Source: Venturia oleaginea (lineage: Eukaryota > Ascomycota > Dothideomycetes > Venturiales > Venturiaceae). Taken from it: a stretch of 64,000 nucleotides of DNA. Where the stretch lies: assembly GCA_013176395.1 (NCBI GenBank), contig JABMLP010000045.1, positions 1 to 64,000 of the forward strand, written 5' to 3'. A program made the position numbers and the translations under genes. Below the pieces are notes generated by a model. That model was not told the DNA's origin, searched no databases, and was given only the letters and a program-made list of their open reading frames with translations. Positions 32,355 to 42,569 of the stretch are shown here, one piece after another (the first letter of the stretch is position 1; each line of letters begins with the position of its first letter).

Positions 32355-35300
32355 TTGTCAAAGGAGTCAATTGAGAGAGTAAATAGTATTTTGAATTCGA
32401 ACAAAGACACTGATTCACACCGTTCTCGGATAGAAAAAGAATGGGAGCAGTTCAGACCCAAGATGCTCTCCCGCCTTTTCTACACAAATACTATAGTGAA
32501 CGATATATACTCTCTTAAAACTCTCCTTGATAATGGATCTAGCTGCTACGCATCAATAAACGAGGAGAAAGCTTCGCAGATGGACCTTGAAGTACTCCCT
32601 ATTAGTCCGCGTACTATAGGTGGAGTTCTTAAGGAAGAAGGACAGACCCAAGTGACAAAAATTGCGAAGTTGAACCTAGATTTAGGGGGACTTATATGCA
32701 ACGCTTTTGCTTATATAGTCCCGGGACAATTTGAGGATCTTCTACTAGGCAGGCCTTTTCTCAAGGACACCAAAGCCGTTATCAATGAATCTAAAGGTAC
32801 TCTTACCTTTGCAAACGGGATTAGCATTCGCGATGCTAAATTTGAAGACAAACTTGATATACAACAAGTAGCGCCCGTAAGATTCCACCGCCTTGTCACT
32901 TCTACACTTGAGAAAATCAAAGACGCGTCTAGAGTATTTGCTGTTACTCTTCGAGATATTGATATTGCCTTGAAGCCGAAAGTCCCTTTGACAACAGAGC
33001 AAATACTGGAATTGCTACCTAAGAGGTTTCATAAGTACGCTGCTGTCTTTGATCCTAAAAGGGCCGAGAGACTACCACCGCATCGCCCTGGGATTGATCA
33101 CGAAATACCTATAGAAGAAGGAAAACCACTTCCTTGGGGACCTCTATATGGTATGGGTCGAGAACAACTCCTTGTTTTGCGAAGGACTCTTACAGAGCTA
33201 CTAGATAAAGGCTTTATCCGAGAGAGTAAATCAGTTGCTGCGTCTCCAGTTCTCTTTGTGAAGAAACCAGGAGGGGGCTTACGCTTTTGCGTAGACTACC
33301 GAGCCTTAAACGCAATTACTCGAAAGGATAGGTACCCGCTACCGTTAGTAAAAGAGACTTTACTAACCTTAGCTCGTGCTAAGTATCTTAGTAAGCTTGA
33401 TGTAAATGCTGCCTTCCACAAGATTCGAATCGCAACGGGAGATGAGTTCAAAACTGCCTTTCGAACTAGATATGGTCTATTTGAATGGCTAGTTACTCCC
33501 TTTGGCTTAACCGGTGCACCTGCGTCTTTTCAACGGTATATAAACTATATCCTTCGACGATACCTAGACGAGTTCTGCTCAGCTTATCTAGACGATATAG
33601 TAATATACTCTTCAAAGAACCTTAAAGACCATGAAGAAAAGACTGAAAAGATACTTCAAAGCTGCCTTAACGCTGGGTTATACCTTGATATTCGGAAGTG
33701 CGAGTTTAATACCAAACGAGTCAAGTATCTAGGCTTCGTTATAGATACTGAAACGGGCCTACACATGGATCCGGAGAAGATCAAAGCAATTAAAGAATGG
33801 GAACGTCCTACTACTCTACGAGGAGTACGTGGCTTCCTAGGCTTTACAAACTTCTACCGTGACTTTGTAAAAGATAACTCAACAATAAGGGAGCCTCTGG
33901 TTCGCCTTACAAAGAAGAATACTCCATTTTTATGGGGAAAGGAGCAAGAAGAATCTTTTCAAAAACTTAAGGCAGAGTTTTGCAAAGAACCTGTCCTGTC
34001 TGCACTTGATGAAGATAAGCCTACGCGAGTAGAACCTGATGCTTCAGGCTGGGCTTCCGGAGCAGTACTTAGTCAAAAAGATGAGCTAGGTAACTGGAAA
34101 CCATGTGCTTTCTTCTCTACTAAGCACTTGCCAGCCGAATGCAATTATGATATCCACGACAAAGAACTTATGGCTATAGTCAAAGCTCTAGTCCATTGGA
34201 CTAGCGAGCTACTAAGCCTAAGTAAGCCATTCATTATCCTCACAGATCACAAGAACCTTGAGAAGTTTATGGTAAAAAGGGAACTAAATGAAAGGCAAAT
34301 GAGATGGGCGCAGATACTAGCTAAGTTTAACTTCAAACTAGGCTATCGCCCAGGCTCTGAATCTGTAGTTCCAGACGCCTTAACTCGAAGGGATCAAGAT
34401 CTCCCAAAGGATATTCAAGACCCAAGAATCGTTGAAAGAACTAGAACGTTATTACCTCCAAAGCTTTGGATTAACGTTCTAGAGGATAAGACTCCTGCAA
34501 GAGAAGAAGCTGCCCAAGAAAATGCTCAAGAAGTAGACAAAGAACCTATCCCCTTTATACAAAATCCCTTTCTCTCAGGTGATCTAAGGGATAGATGGGA
34601 AACTGCACTCGAAGGAGATCTAGACTACAGACGTATTTTCCAAAGCGTTCTAAAGCAAGATAGGCAGTTCCCATCTAAGCTAAAGGTTCCTACTTCTATA
34701 GGAGATTGTAAAGTCGAAAACAACCAGCTCTACTATAGAGACCGAATCTGGTTGCCCTCCTACGAGCCTCTCTTAACAGGAGTAATTCAAGAAATACACG
34801 ATTCAGTCCTATCAGGGCATCCTGGACGAGAAGCTACTATTGCTATTCTCTCCAGACAGTTCTACTGGCCGGGATTTGCTCAAGATATACGTCAGTTTAT
34901 ACGCAATTGTGACGTCTGCGGAAGAACTTCAGTCTGGCGAGACAAAAAGAAAGGTTTACTTAAACCTCTTCCTGTCCCTAGCCGTATCTGGCAAGATATT
35001 TCAGTAGACTTCATAGTCGAATTACCAGAGAGCCAAAGATGCACAAGACTCTGCGTTATTACTGACCGCTTGGGTAAAGGAACTATCCTGTTCCCAGTGC
35101 CTAAAGAACAGTTTGGAGCTGAAGGATTTGCAAAACTATTTATGCAGAACTACGTAAGATTACACTGGCTTCCTAGATCTCTAGTCTCAGATAGGGACAC
35201 GCAATTTGTTAATGCTTTCTGGAAAGAAGTTTGTCACCTTCTTAAGATAGAGAGAAGACTCTCTACAGCGTATCACCCTGAGACTGATGGATCTACGGAA

Positions 35301-36139
35301 AGAAGAAATCAAGAAGTTGAAGCCTATCTACGTAAGTTCTGTACATTTAGTCAGGACGACTGGGTTGAGCTCCTGCCTATTGCTCAAATATGCCTCGATA
35401 ATAGACCAAACCAAGCTACGGGCCTATCGCCTTTCTTCTTAACCCACGGTTATAACATTGAGCATATAGGAACTGTTGAAGCTCCCCAGAAAACCCCTGA
35501 GAATCCAAAAGAAAAAGCACAAGATCTTGTAGCAAAATTGAAGGACGCACAAGAATGGGCAGAAACGTCAATGGTATCAGCTCAGCAACAGCAAGAATAC
35601 TACTCTAATAGAGATCGTGCTCCGGCTGACTCTTTTAAAGTGGGAGACAAAGTCTGGCTCAACCTAAAGAACGTAAAAACCCTACGTCCTTGTAAGAAAC
35701 TAGACTGGATTCATGGGAAGTATACAGTTACACGAGTTATCAACTCAATGTCTTACGAGCTTGATACACCCAGAGGAATCCACAACCGATTTCATACGTC
35801 TTACTTAGGAGAGCTGGCACAGATCCCCTACCTTCACAAATACAAGATAATACACAGCCGCCTCCTATAGTAACTGAACAAGGAGACGAGGAATACGGTA
35901 TCGAGGCTATTCTAGCCGCAAGATGGCGCCGGCGAGGTCGACAACAAACACGAGAAGTCTTAGTTAAGTGGGTAGGCTACGTTGATCCTACGTGGGAACC
36001 CCTTAGCGAACTCCAACAAACTACAGCTCTGGACGCTTTTGAAAGTGCCTACGGCAACGTTCTTGAAAACGACGGACCTATACTACGCCCTCAGAGACTA
36101 CGCTCACATCGATCTACAAGAGAGGGGGGGAGGGGATAA
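32355..36139 (+). CDS. pol: Gypsy A Pol polyprotein with chromodomain
   Basis: No ATG is needed if made by frameshift; 32355 is where the conserved part begins. Order: protease (LLDNGSSCYASI, about residues 56-67), reverse transcriptase with YLDDIVIYS (about 410), RNase H (EPDASGWASGAVLSQ, about 557), integrase zinc domain (H-x6-H ... CDVC, about 815-855), integrase core with VDFIVELP, SDRDTQF and a Glu in STERRNQEVEAYL (about 884-985), GPY/F-type region and a C-terminal chromodomain (WVGYVDPTWEPLSELQ). A single T is missing near 35803 relative to B and C, so the first frame stops at 35870 before the chromodomain, which is present in the next frame. Probably a sequencing indel. Confidence 0.93.
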
Positions 36140-36450
36140 TGTTAAGGGATGGAATCCTTCTCTCTAGCTTATCCATGACTGGATTTCCAATTGTTCTCTT
36201 GTTATTCTGCAAGCTGTCATGTTCTATTTTGCAAGCTGTCATGTTCTATTTCGCAAGCTGCCATGTTCTATTTCGCAAGCTGTCACGTTTCCATTTAAAG
36301 ATACTTTCTAGAAGGATCTATTGTAAGAGGAGGATTATTTATACGAGCTATCCTTCCTGTATTTACACTTTCTTCTCTGTACTTAGGTACTTTGAAATAC
36401 AAGCAGTCTTCTCTCACTTGCGAAACACCTTTGAGGGTTGAACTCTTACA
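36140..36450 (+). repeat. Gypsy A 3' LTR
   Basis: 311 bp, TGTTAAGGG...CTCTTACA, matching the 5' LTR in length and in number of 22 bp units. Confidence 0.92.
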
Positions 36451-36455
36451 CTTAC

Positions 36456-36539
36456 ACTTTCTTCTCTGTACTTAGATACTTTGAAATACAAGCAGTCTTC
36501 TCTCACTTGCGAAACACCTTTGAGGGTTGAACTCTTACA
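36456..36539 (+). repeat. Solo gypsy LTR in gag of B, 3' part
   Basis: 84 bp LTR end (ACTTTCTTCTCTGTACTTAG...CTCTTACA) after the CTTAC duplication, followed by CTATG and the rest of gypsy B gag. Confidence 0.9.
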
Positions 36540-37551
36540 CTATGGCAGCATTACAACATCAACTAGCCATTCAGAACGATGCTATTACGCGTATTCTTAC
36601 AATCTTACCTAACACTACTCGCTCTGAGAACGTAGTAGAAGGACAAGAGACTAAGAATTCACAAAAAGACAGAATACATAGGAAGAAAGCTGTACTTCCT
36701 AAGCTCCAAGAATTTGATGGCAAGCGTTCTGAATGGGCTCAGTGGTTTCAACAAGCAAGGATGAAGTTGGAGATAGACGCAGAGTCTATAGGGGATAGTA
36801 GGAACCAATTTGCCTACATCTTCTCCTCTCTACGAGGCTCCGCAGCTCAGGCTACTCTGGCCTACGTAAAGACAGCTCCAGAGGAAGATAAAACGGGACA
36901 GAAATTGTTACAGTATATGGACAACTTCTATGGCGATCCAGTACAACAACAAAGAGCTACTGTAAGCCTGTCCACAATCAAACAAAAAGAGAAAGAACCC
37001 TTCTTCTCTTTTCTTCCCCGTTTTGAAACCACTCTTGCTAATGCTGGAGGAATGACTTGGCCTGACGCTGTTAAAATTGCATTTCTACACAAAGCAATAA
37101 ATCAAGAGCTGCGAAACCAGAGAATAGGCCAATCTCAGAGTACCTCCTACCAGCAGTTTGTGTCCGATCTTTTGAATACAAGTATGCAAATCACTACAGC
37201 AAAGATGCTCTCTTCCTCAGAAGATAAGTTACGATTCAGAGATAAAGAGAAGTCTTTTAAAGATCTGAACGCTATGGACTGGGAGCCTACACGCGTAAAC
37301 AAGTTAAAAATTTCGTCTAAAGCCTATGAATATAGGAAGGCAAATAACCTCTGCTTACGCTGTGGGAAGGCCGGCCATAGAATGAAAGACTGCTGGTTGG
37401 ATACAGAGGTAGAAAGAGTCACGCAACTTGGTTCAAAAAGGGCCAAAGGAACCACTGAGGAGAATGAAGAAGTTGAAGAAGAGGACTACTCGGAAAAAGA
37501 GTAGCCTCTATCCAAAGTCGTGGATGGAGGCGTAGAGTAGATAGAGCAAAA

Positions 37552-40500
37552 TTGTCAAAGGAGTCAATTGAGAGAGTAAATAGTATTTTGAATTCGAACA
37601 AAGACACTGATTCACACCGTTCTCGGATAGAAAAAGAATGGGAGCAGTTCAGACCCAAGATGCTCTCCCGCCTTTTCTACACAAATACTATAGTGAACGA
37701 TATATACTCTCTTAAAACTCTCCTTGATAATGGATCTAGCTGCTACGCATCAATAAACGAGGAGAAAGCTTCGCAGATGGACCTTGAAGTACTCCCTATT
37801 AGTCCGCGTACTATAGGTGGAGTTCTTAAGGAAGAAGGACAGACCCAAGTGACAAAAATTGCGAAGTTGAACCTAGATTTAGGGGGACTTATATGCAACG
37901 CTTTTGCTTATATAGTCCCGGGACAATTTGAGGATCTTCTACTAGGCAGGCCTTTTCTCAAGGACACCAAAGCCGTTATCAATGAATCTAAAGGTACTCT
38001 TACCTTTGCAAACGGGATTAGCATTCGCGATGCTAAATTTGAAGACAAACTTGATATACAACAAGTAGCGCCCGTAAGATTCCACCGCCTTGTCACTTCT
38101 ACACTTGAGAAAATCAAAGACGCGTCTAGAGTATTTGCTGTTACTCTTCGAGATATTGATATTGCCTTGAAGCCGAAAGTCCCTTTGACAACAGAGCAAA
38201 TACTGGAATTGCTACCTAAGAGGTTTCATAAGTACGCTGCTGTCTTTGATCCTAAAAGGGCCGAGAGACTACCACCGCATCGCCCTGGGATTGATCACGA
38301 AATACCTATAGAAGAAGGAAAACCACTTCCTTGGGGACCTCTATATGGTATGGGTCGAGAACAACTCCTTGTTTTGCGAAGGACTCTTACAGAGCTACTA
38401 GATAAAGGCTTTATCCGAGAGAGTAAATCAGTTGCTGCGTCTCCAGTTCTCTTTGTGAAGAAACCAGGAGGGGGCTTACGCTTTTGCGTAGACTACCGAG
38501 CCTTAAACGCAATTACTCGAAAGGATAGGTACCCGCTACCGTTAGTAAAAGAGACTTTACTAACCTTAGCTCGTGCTAAGTATCTTAGTAAGCTTGATGT
38601 AAATGCTGCCTTCCACAAGATTCGAATCGCAACGGGAGATGAGTTCAAAACTGCCTTTCGAACTAGATATGGTCTATTTGAATGGCTAGTTACTCCCTTT
38701 GGCTTAACCGGTGCACCTGCGTCTTTCAACGGTATATAAACTATATCCTTCGACGATACCTAGACGAGTTCTGCTCAGCTTATCTAGACGATATAGTAAT
38801 ATACTCTTCAAAGAACCTTAAAGACCATGAAGAAAAGACTGAAAAGATACTTCAAAGCTGCCTTAAGGCTGGGTTATACCTTGATATTCGGAAGTGCGAG
38901 TTTAATACCAAACGAGTCAAGTATCTAGGCTTCGTTATAGATACTGAAACGGGCCTACACATGGATCCGGAGAAGATCAAAGCAATTAAAGAATGGGAAC
39001 GTCCTACTACTCTACGAGGAGTACGTGGCTTCCTAGGCTTTACAAACTTCTACCGTGACTTTGTAAAAGATAACTCAACAATAAGGGAGCCTCTGGTTCG
39101 CCTTACAAAGAAGAATACTCCATTTTTATGGGGAAAGGAGCAAGAAGAATCTTTTCAAAAACTTAAGGCAGAGTTTTGCAAAGAACCTGTCCTGTCTGCA
39201 CTTGATGAAGATAAGCCTACGCGAGTAGAACCTGATGCTTCAGGCTGGGCTTCCGGAGCAGTACTTAGTCAAAAAGATGAGCTAGGTAACTGGAAACCAT
39301 GTGCTTTCTTCTCTACTAAGCACTTGCCAGCCGAATGCAATTATGATATCCACGACAAAGAACTTATGGCTATAGTCAAAGCTCTAGTCCATTGGACTAG
39401 CGAGCTACTAAGCCTAAGTAAGCCATTCATTATCCTCACAGATCACAAGAACCTTGAGAAGTTTATGGTAAAAAGGGAACTAAATGAAAGGCAAATGAGA
39501 TGGGCGCAGATACTAGCTAAGTTTAACTTCAAACTAGGCTATCGCCCAGGCTCTGAATCTGTAGTTCCAGACGCCTTAACTCGAAGGGATCAAGATCTCC
39601 CAAAGGATATTCAAGACCCAAGAATCGTTGAAAGAACTAGAACGTTATTACCTCCAAAGCTTTGGATTAACGTTCTAGAGGATAAGACTCCTGCAAGAGA
39701 AGAAGCTGCCCAAGAAAATGCTCAAGAAGTAGACAAAGAACCTATCCCCTTTATACAAAATCCCTTTCTCTCAGGTGATCTAAGGGATAGATGGGAAACT
39801 GCACTCGAAGGAGATCTAGACTACAGACGTATTTTCCAAAGCGTTCTAAAGCAAGATAGGCAGTTCCCATCTAAGCTAAAGGTTCCTACTTCTATAGGAG
39901 ATTGTAAAGTCGAAAATAACCAGCTCTACTATAGAGACCGAATCTGGTTGCCCTCCTACGAGCCTCTCTTAACAGGAGTAATTCAAGAAATACACGATTC
40001 AGTCCTATCAGGGCATCCTGGACGAGAAGCTACTATTGCTATTCTCTCCAGACAGTTCTACTGGCCGGGATTTGCTCAAGATATACGTCAGTTTATACGC
40101 AATTGTGACGTCTGCGGAAGAACTTCAGTCTGGCGAGACAAAAGAAAGGTTTACTTAAACCTCTTCCTGTCCCTAGCCGTATCTGGCAAGATATTTCAGT
40201 AGACTTCATAGTCGAATTACCAGAGAGCCAAAGATGCACAAGACTCTGCGTTATTACTGACCGCTTGGGTAAAGGAACTATCCTGTTCCCAGTGCCTAAA
40301 GAACAGTTTGGAGCTGAAGGATTTGCAAAACTATTTATGCAGAACTACGTAAGATTACACTGGCTTCCTAGATCTCTAGTCTCAGATAGGGACACGCAAT
40401 TTGTTAATGCTTTCTGGAAAGAAGTTTGTCACCTTCTTAAGATAGAGAGAAGACTCTCTACAGCGTATCACCCTGAGACTGATGGATCTACGGAAAGAAG

Positions 40501-41335
40501 AAATCAAGAAGTTGAAGCCTATCTACGTAAGTTCTGTACATTTAGTCAGAACGACTGGGTCGAGCTCCTGCCTATTGCTCAAATATGCCTCGATAATAGA
40601 CCAAACCAAGCTACGGGCCTATCGCCTTTCTTCTTAACCCACGGTTATAACATTGAGCATATAGGAACTGTTGAAGCTCCCCAGGAAACCCCTAAGAATC
40701 CAAAAGAAAAAGCACAAGATCTTGTAGCAAAATTGAAGGACGCACAAGAATGGGCAGAAACGTCAATGGTATCAGCTCAGCAACAGCAAGAATACTACTC
40801 TAATAGAGATCGTGCTCCGGCTGACTCTTTTAAAGTGGGAGACAAAGTCTGGCTCAACCTAAAGAACGTAAAAACCCTACGTCCTTGTAAGAAACTAGAC
40901 TGGATTCATGGGAAGTATACAGTTACACGAGTTATCAACTCAATCTCTTACGAGCTTGATACACCCAGAGGAATCCACAACCGATTTCATACGTCTTTAC
41001 TTAGGAGAGCTGGCACAGATCCCCTACCTTCACAAATACAAGATAATACACAGCCGCCTCCTATAGTAACTGAACAAGGAGACGAGGAATACGGTATCGA
41101 GGCTATTCTAGCCGCAAGATGGCGCCGGCGAGGTCGACAACAAACGCGAGAAGTCTTAGTTAAGTGGGTAGGCTACGTTGATCCTACGTGGGAACCCCTT
41201 AGCGAACTCCAACAAACTACAGCTCTGGACGCTTTTGAAAGTGCCTACGGCAACGTTCTTGAAAACGACGGACCTATACTACGCCCTCAGAGACTACGCT
41301 CACATCGATCTACAAGAGAGGGGGGGAGGGGATAA
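37552..41335 (+). pseudogene. pol: Gypsy B Pol with two single-base gaps
   Basis: Same domain order as gypsy A pol, including an intact chromodomain at the end. The frame breaks at 38727, where TCTTTCAACGG replaces TCTTTTCAACGG within reverse transcriptase, and near 40143, where ACAAAAG replaces ACAAAAAG before the integrase core. Each is one base lost from a homopolymer, so the gene may be intact in reality. Confidence 0.9.
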
Positions 41336-41667
41336 TGTTAAGGGATGGAATCCTTCTCTCTAGCTTATCCATGACTGGATTTCCAATTGTTCTCTTGTTA
41401 TTCTGCAAGCTGTCATGTTCTATTTTGCAAGCTGTCATGTTCTATTTTGCAAGCTGTCATGTTCTATTTCGCAAGCTGCCATGTTCTATTTTGCAAGCTG
41501 TCACGTTTCCATTTAAAGATACTTTCTAGAAGGATCTATTGTAAGAGGAGGATTATATATACTAGCTATCCTTCCTGTACTTACACTTTCTTCTCTGTAC
41601 TTAGATACTTGAAATATAAGCTGTCTTCCCTCACTTGCGAAACACCTTTGAGGGTTGAACTCTTACA
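41336..41667 (+). repeat. Gypsy B 3' LTR
   Basis: 332 bp with five 22 bp units, the same length as the 3' LTR of gypsy C and one unit longer than its own 5' LTR. Followed at once by copia sequence. Confidence 0.92.
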
Positions 41668-41938
41668 TGAGGATCACTAGAGACAGAACGAAGAGAACCC
41701 TGAAGCTTGACCAAGGACACTACATCAGGGAGGCCCTCGCAAAGTTTGGAATGTCGGCGGAAAAAGGGAAGCCCACGCTATCACCCATGGATTCCTATGA
41801 TGATCTGAGAAAATCAGGACCAACAGATCCTTGAGCAGATAGTGGGAGCTACCAGGAGCAGATGGGAACTTTGATGTGGCCAATGTGATGTGCAGGCCAG
41901 ATATAGCTTTTGCTATTAGAAGACTCATTGTAAGAGTT
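41668..41938 (+). pseudogene. Ty1/copia reverse transcriptase fragment
   Basis: Plus-strand copia RT: RITRDRTKRTLKLDQGHYIR, EALAKFGMS, then a stop and frame change, then GTLMWP...MCRPDIAFAIRRL. It ends AGACTCAT at a gypsy LTR and continues logically at 60735 (CTCAGCTCC, SSYASDP). So this piece and 60735-61550 are one copia element split by 18.8 kb of nested insertions. Confidence 0.85.
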
Positions 41939-42109
41939 CAACCCTCAAAGGTGTTTCGCAAGTGAGAGAAGACTGCTTGTATTTCGAAGTATCTAAGTAC
42001 AGAGAAGAAAGTGTAAGTACAGGAAGGATAGCTCGTATATATAATCCTCCTCTTACAGTAGATCCTTCTAGAAAGTATCTTTAAATGGAAACGTGACAGC
42101 TTGCAAAAT
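41939..42109 (-). repeat. Solo gypsy LTR in copia, 3' part
   Basis: 171 bp from TGTAAGAGTTC to ...GCAAAAT (minus-strand LTR). Its other part is 60583-60734. Flanks in copia are CTCAT (41934-41938) and CTCAG (60735-60739), a 5 bp duplication with one mismatch. Confidence 0.85.
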
Positions 42110-42288
42110 TGTAAGAGTTCAACCCTCAAAGGTGTTTCGCAAGTGAGGGAAGACAGCTTATATTTCAAGTATCTAAGTACAGAGAAGAAGTGTAAGTACA
42201 GGAAGGATAGCTCGTATATATAATCCTCCTCTTACAATAGATCCTTCTAGAAAGTATCTTTAAATGGAAACGTGACAGCTTGCAAAAT
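42110..42288 (-). repeat. Gypsy LTR next to C, part 1, cut by gypsy D
   Basis: 179 bp; continues at 54337-54416 after gypsy D. AAAAT at 42105-42109 matches 60578-60582, so this is the outer end of the C insertion. The LTR lacks its first 28 bp where it meets the complete C LTR at 54417. Confidence 0.75.
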
Positions 42289-42569
42289 TGTAAGAGTTCA
42301 ACCCTCAAAGGTGTTTCGCAAGTGAGAGAAGACTGCTTGTATTTCAAAGTATCTAAGTACAAAGAAGAAAGTGTAGGTACAGGAAGAACAACTTGTATAT
42401 ATAATCTTCCAAGTAGGAAAAGGACATGCTGTCCTGAGAAGAGAATAGAAAGGAGTAGAAGCGCATGTGAAACGGTCCCTGAATAATCCCTGCTAGGCGC
42501 ACGTGAGAACTACCAGGTAGTGCTAAGAATCCATCCAGGATAAGTTGTCAAAGGATCTATCCTTTGACA
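42289..42569 (-). repeat. Gypsy D 3' LTR
   Basis: 281 bp. On the minus strand it opens with an 11 bp inverted repeat around AG (TGTCAAAGGAT AG ATCCTTTGACA). The last ~90 bp before the TGTAAG end are nearly the same as the end of the gypsy A-C LTR; the first part is unrelated. Confidence 0.9.

Larger units (their letters stand above)
30311..36450 (+). mobile_element. Gypsy A: nearly complete chromodomain Ty3/gypsy element
   Basis: LTRs of 311 bp at 30311-30621 and 36140-36450 have the same length and look the same by eye, so the insertion is recent. TSD CTTAC at 30306-30310 and 36451-36455. Gag intact, pol open except for one missing T near 35803. A purine tract at about 36119-36136 precedes the 3' LTR. 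Confidence 0.93.
29999..37504 (+). pseudogene. Gypsy B gag, split by insertion
   Basis: Starts ATG 29999, runs to 30061, and resumes at 36545 to TAG 37504. The 5-base sequence CTATG at the break is present on both sides (30057-30061 and 36540-36544). The 3' part holds the CCHC knuckle CLRCGKAGHRMKDC and a Glu-rich end, as in A. Insertion makes it non-functional. Confidence 0.9.
28938..41667 (+). mobile_element. Gypsy B: chromodomain Ty3/gypsy element, split by gypsy A
   Basis: LTRs at 28938-29246 and 41336-41667. The gag is interrupted at 30061 by a solo LTR that itself carries gypsy A, and resumes at 36545. Coding sequence matches gypsy C rather than A at the informative sites I checked (see findings). 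The 5' flank is inverted copia (CTGAG), the 3' flank is TGAGG of a plus-strand copia piece, so its two flanks do not form an ordinary target duplication. Confidence 0.9.

Noticed and set aside
32222..32461. Antisense frames in gag-pol (79, 69 and 85 codons, in all three gypsy copies)
   Set aside because: They are repeated only because the elements are repeated. They are shadows of the coding strand without independent support.
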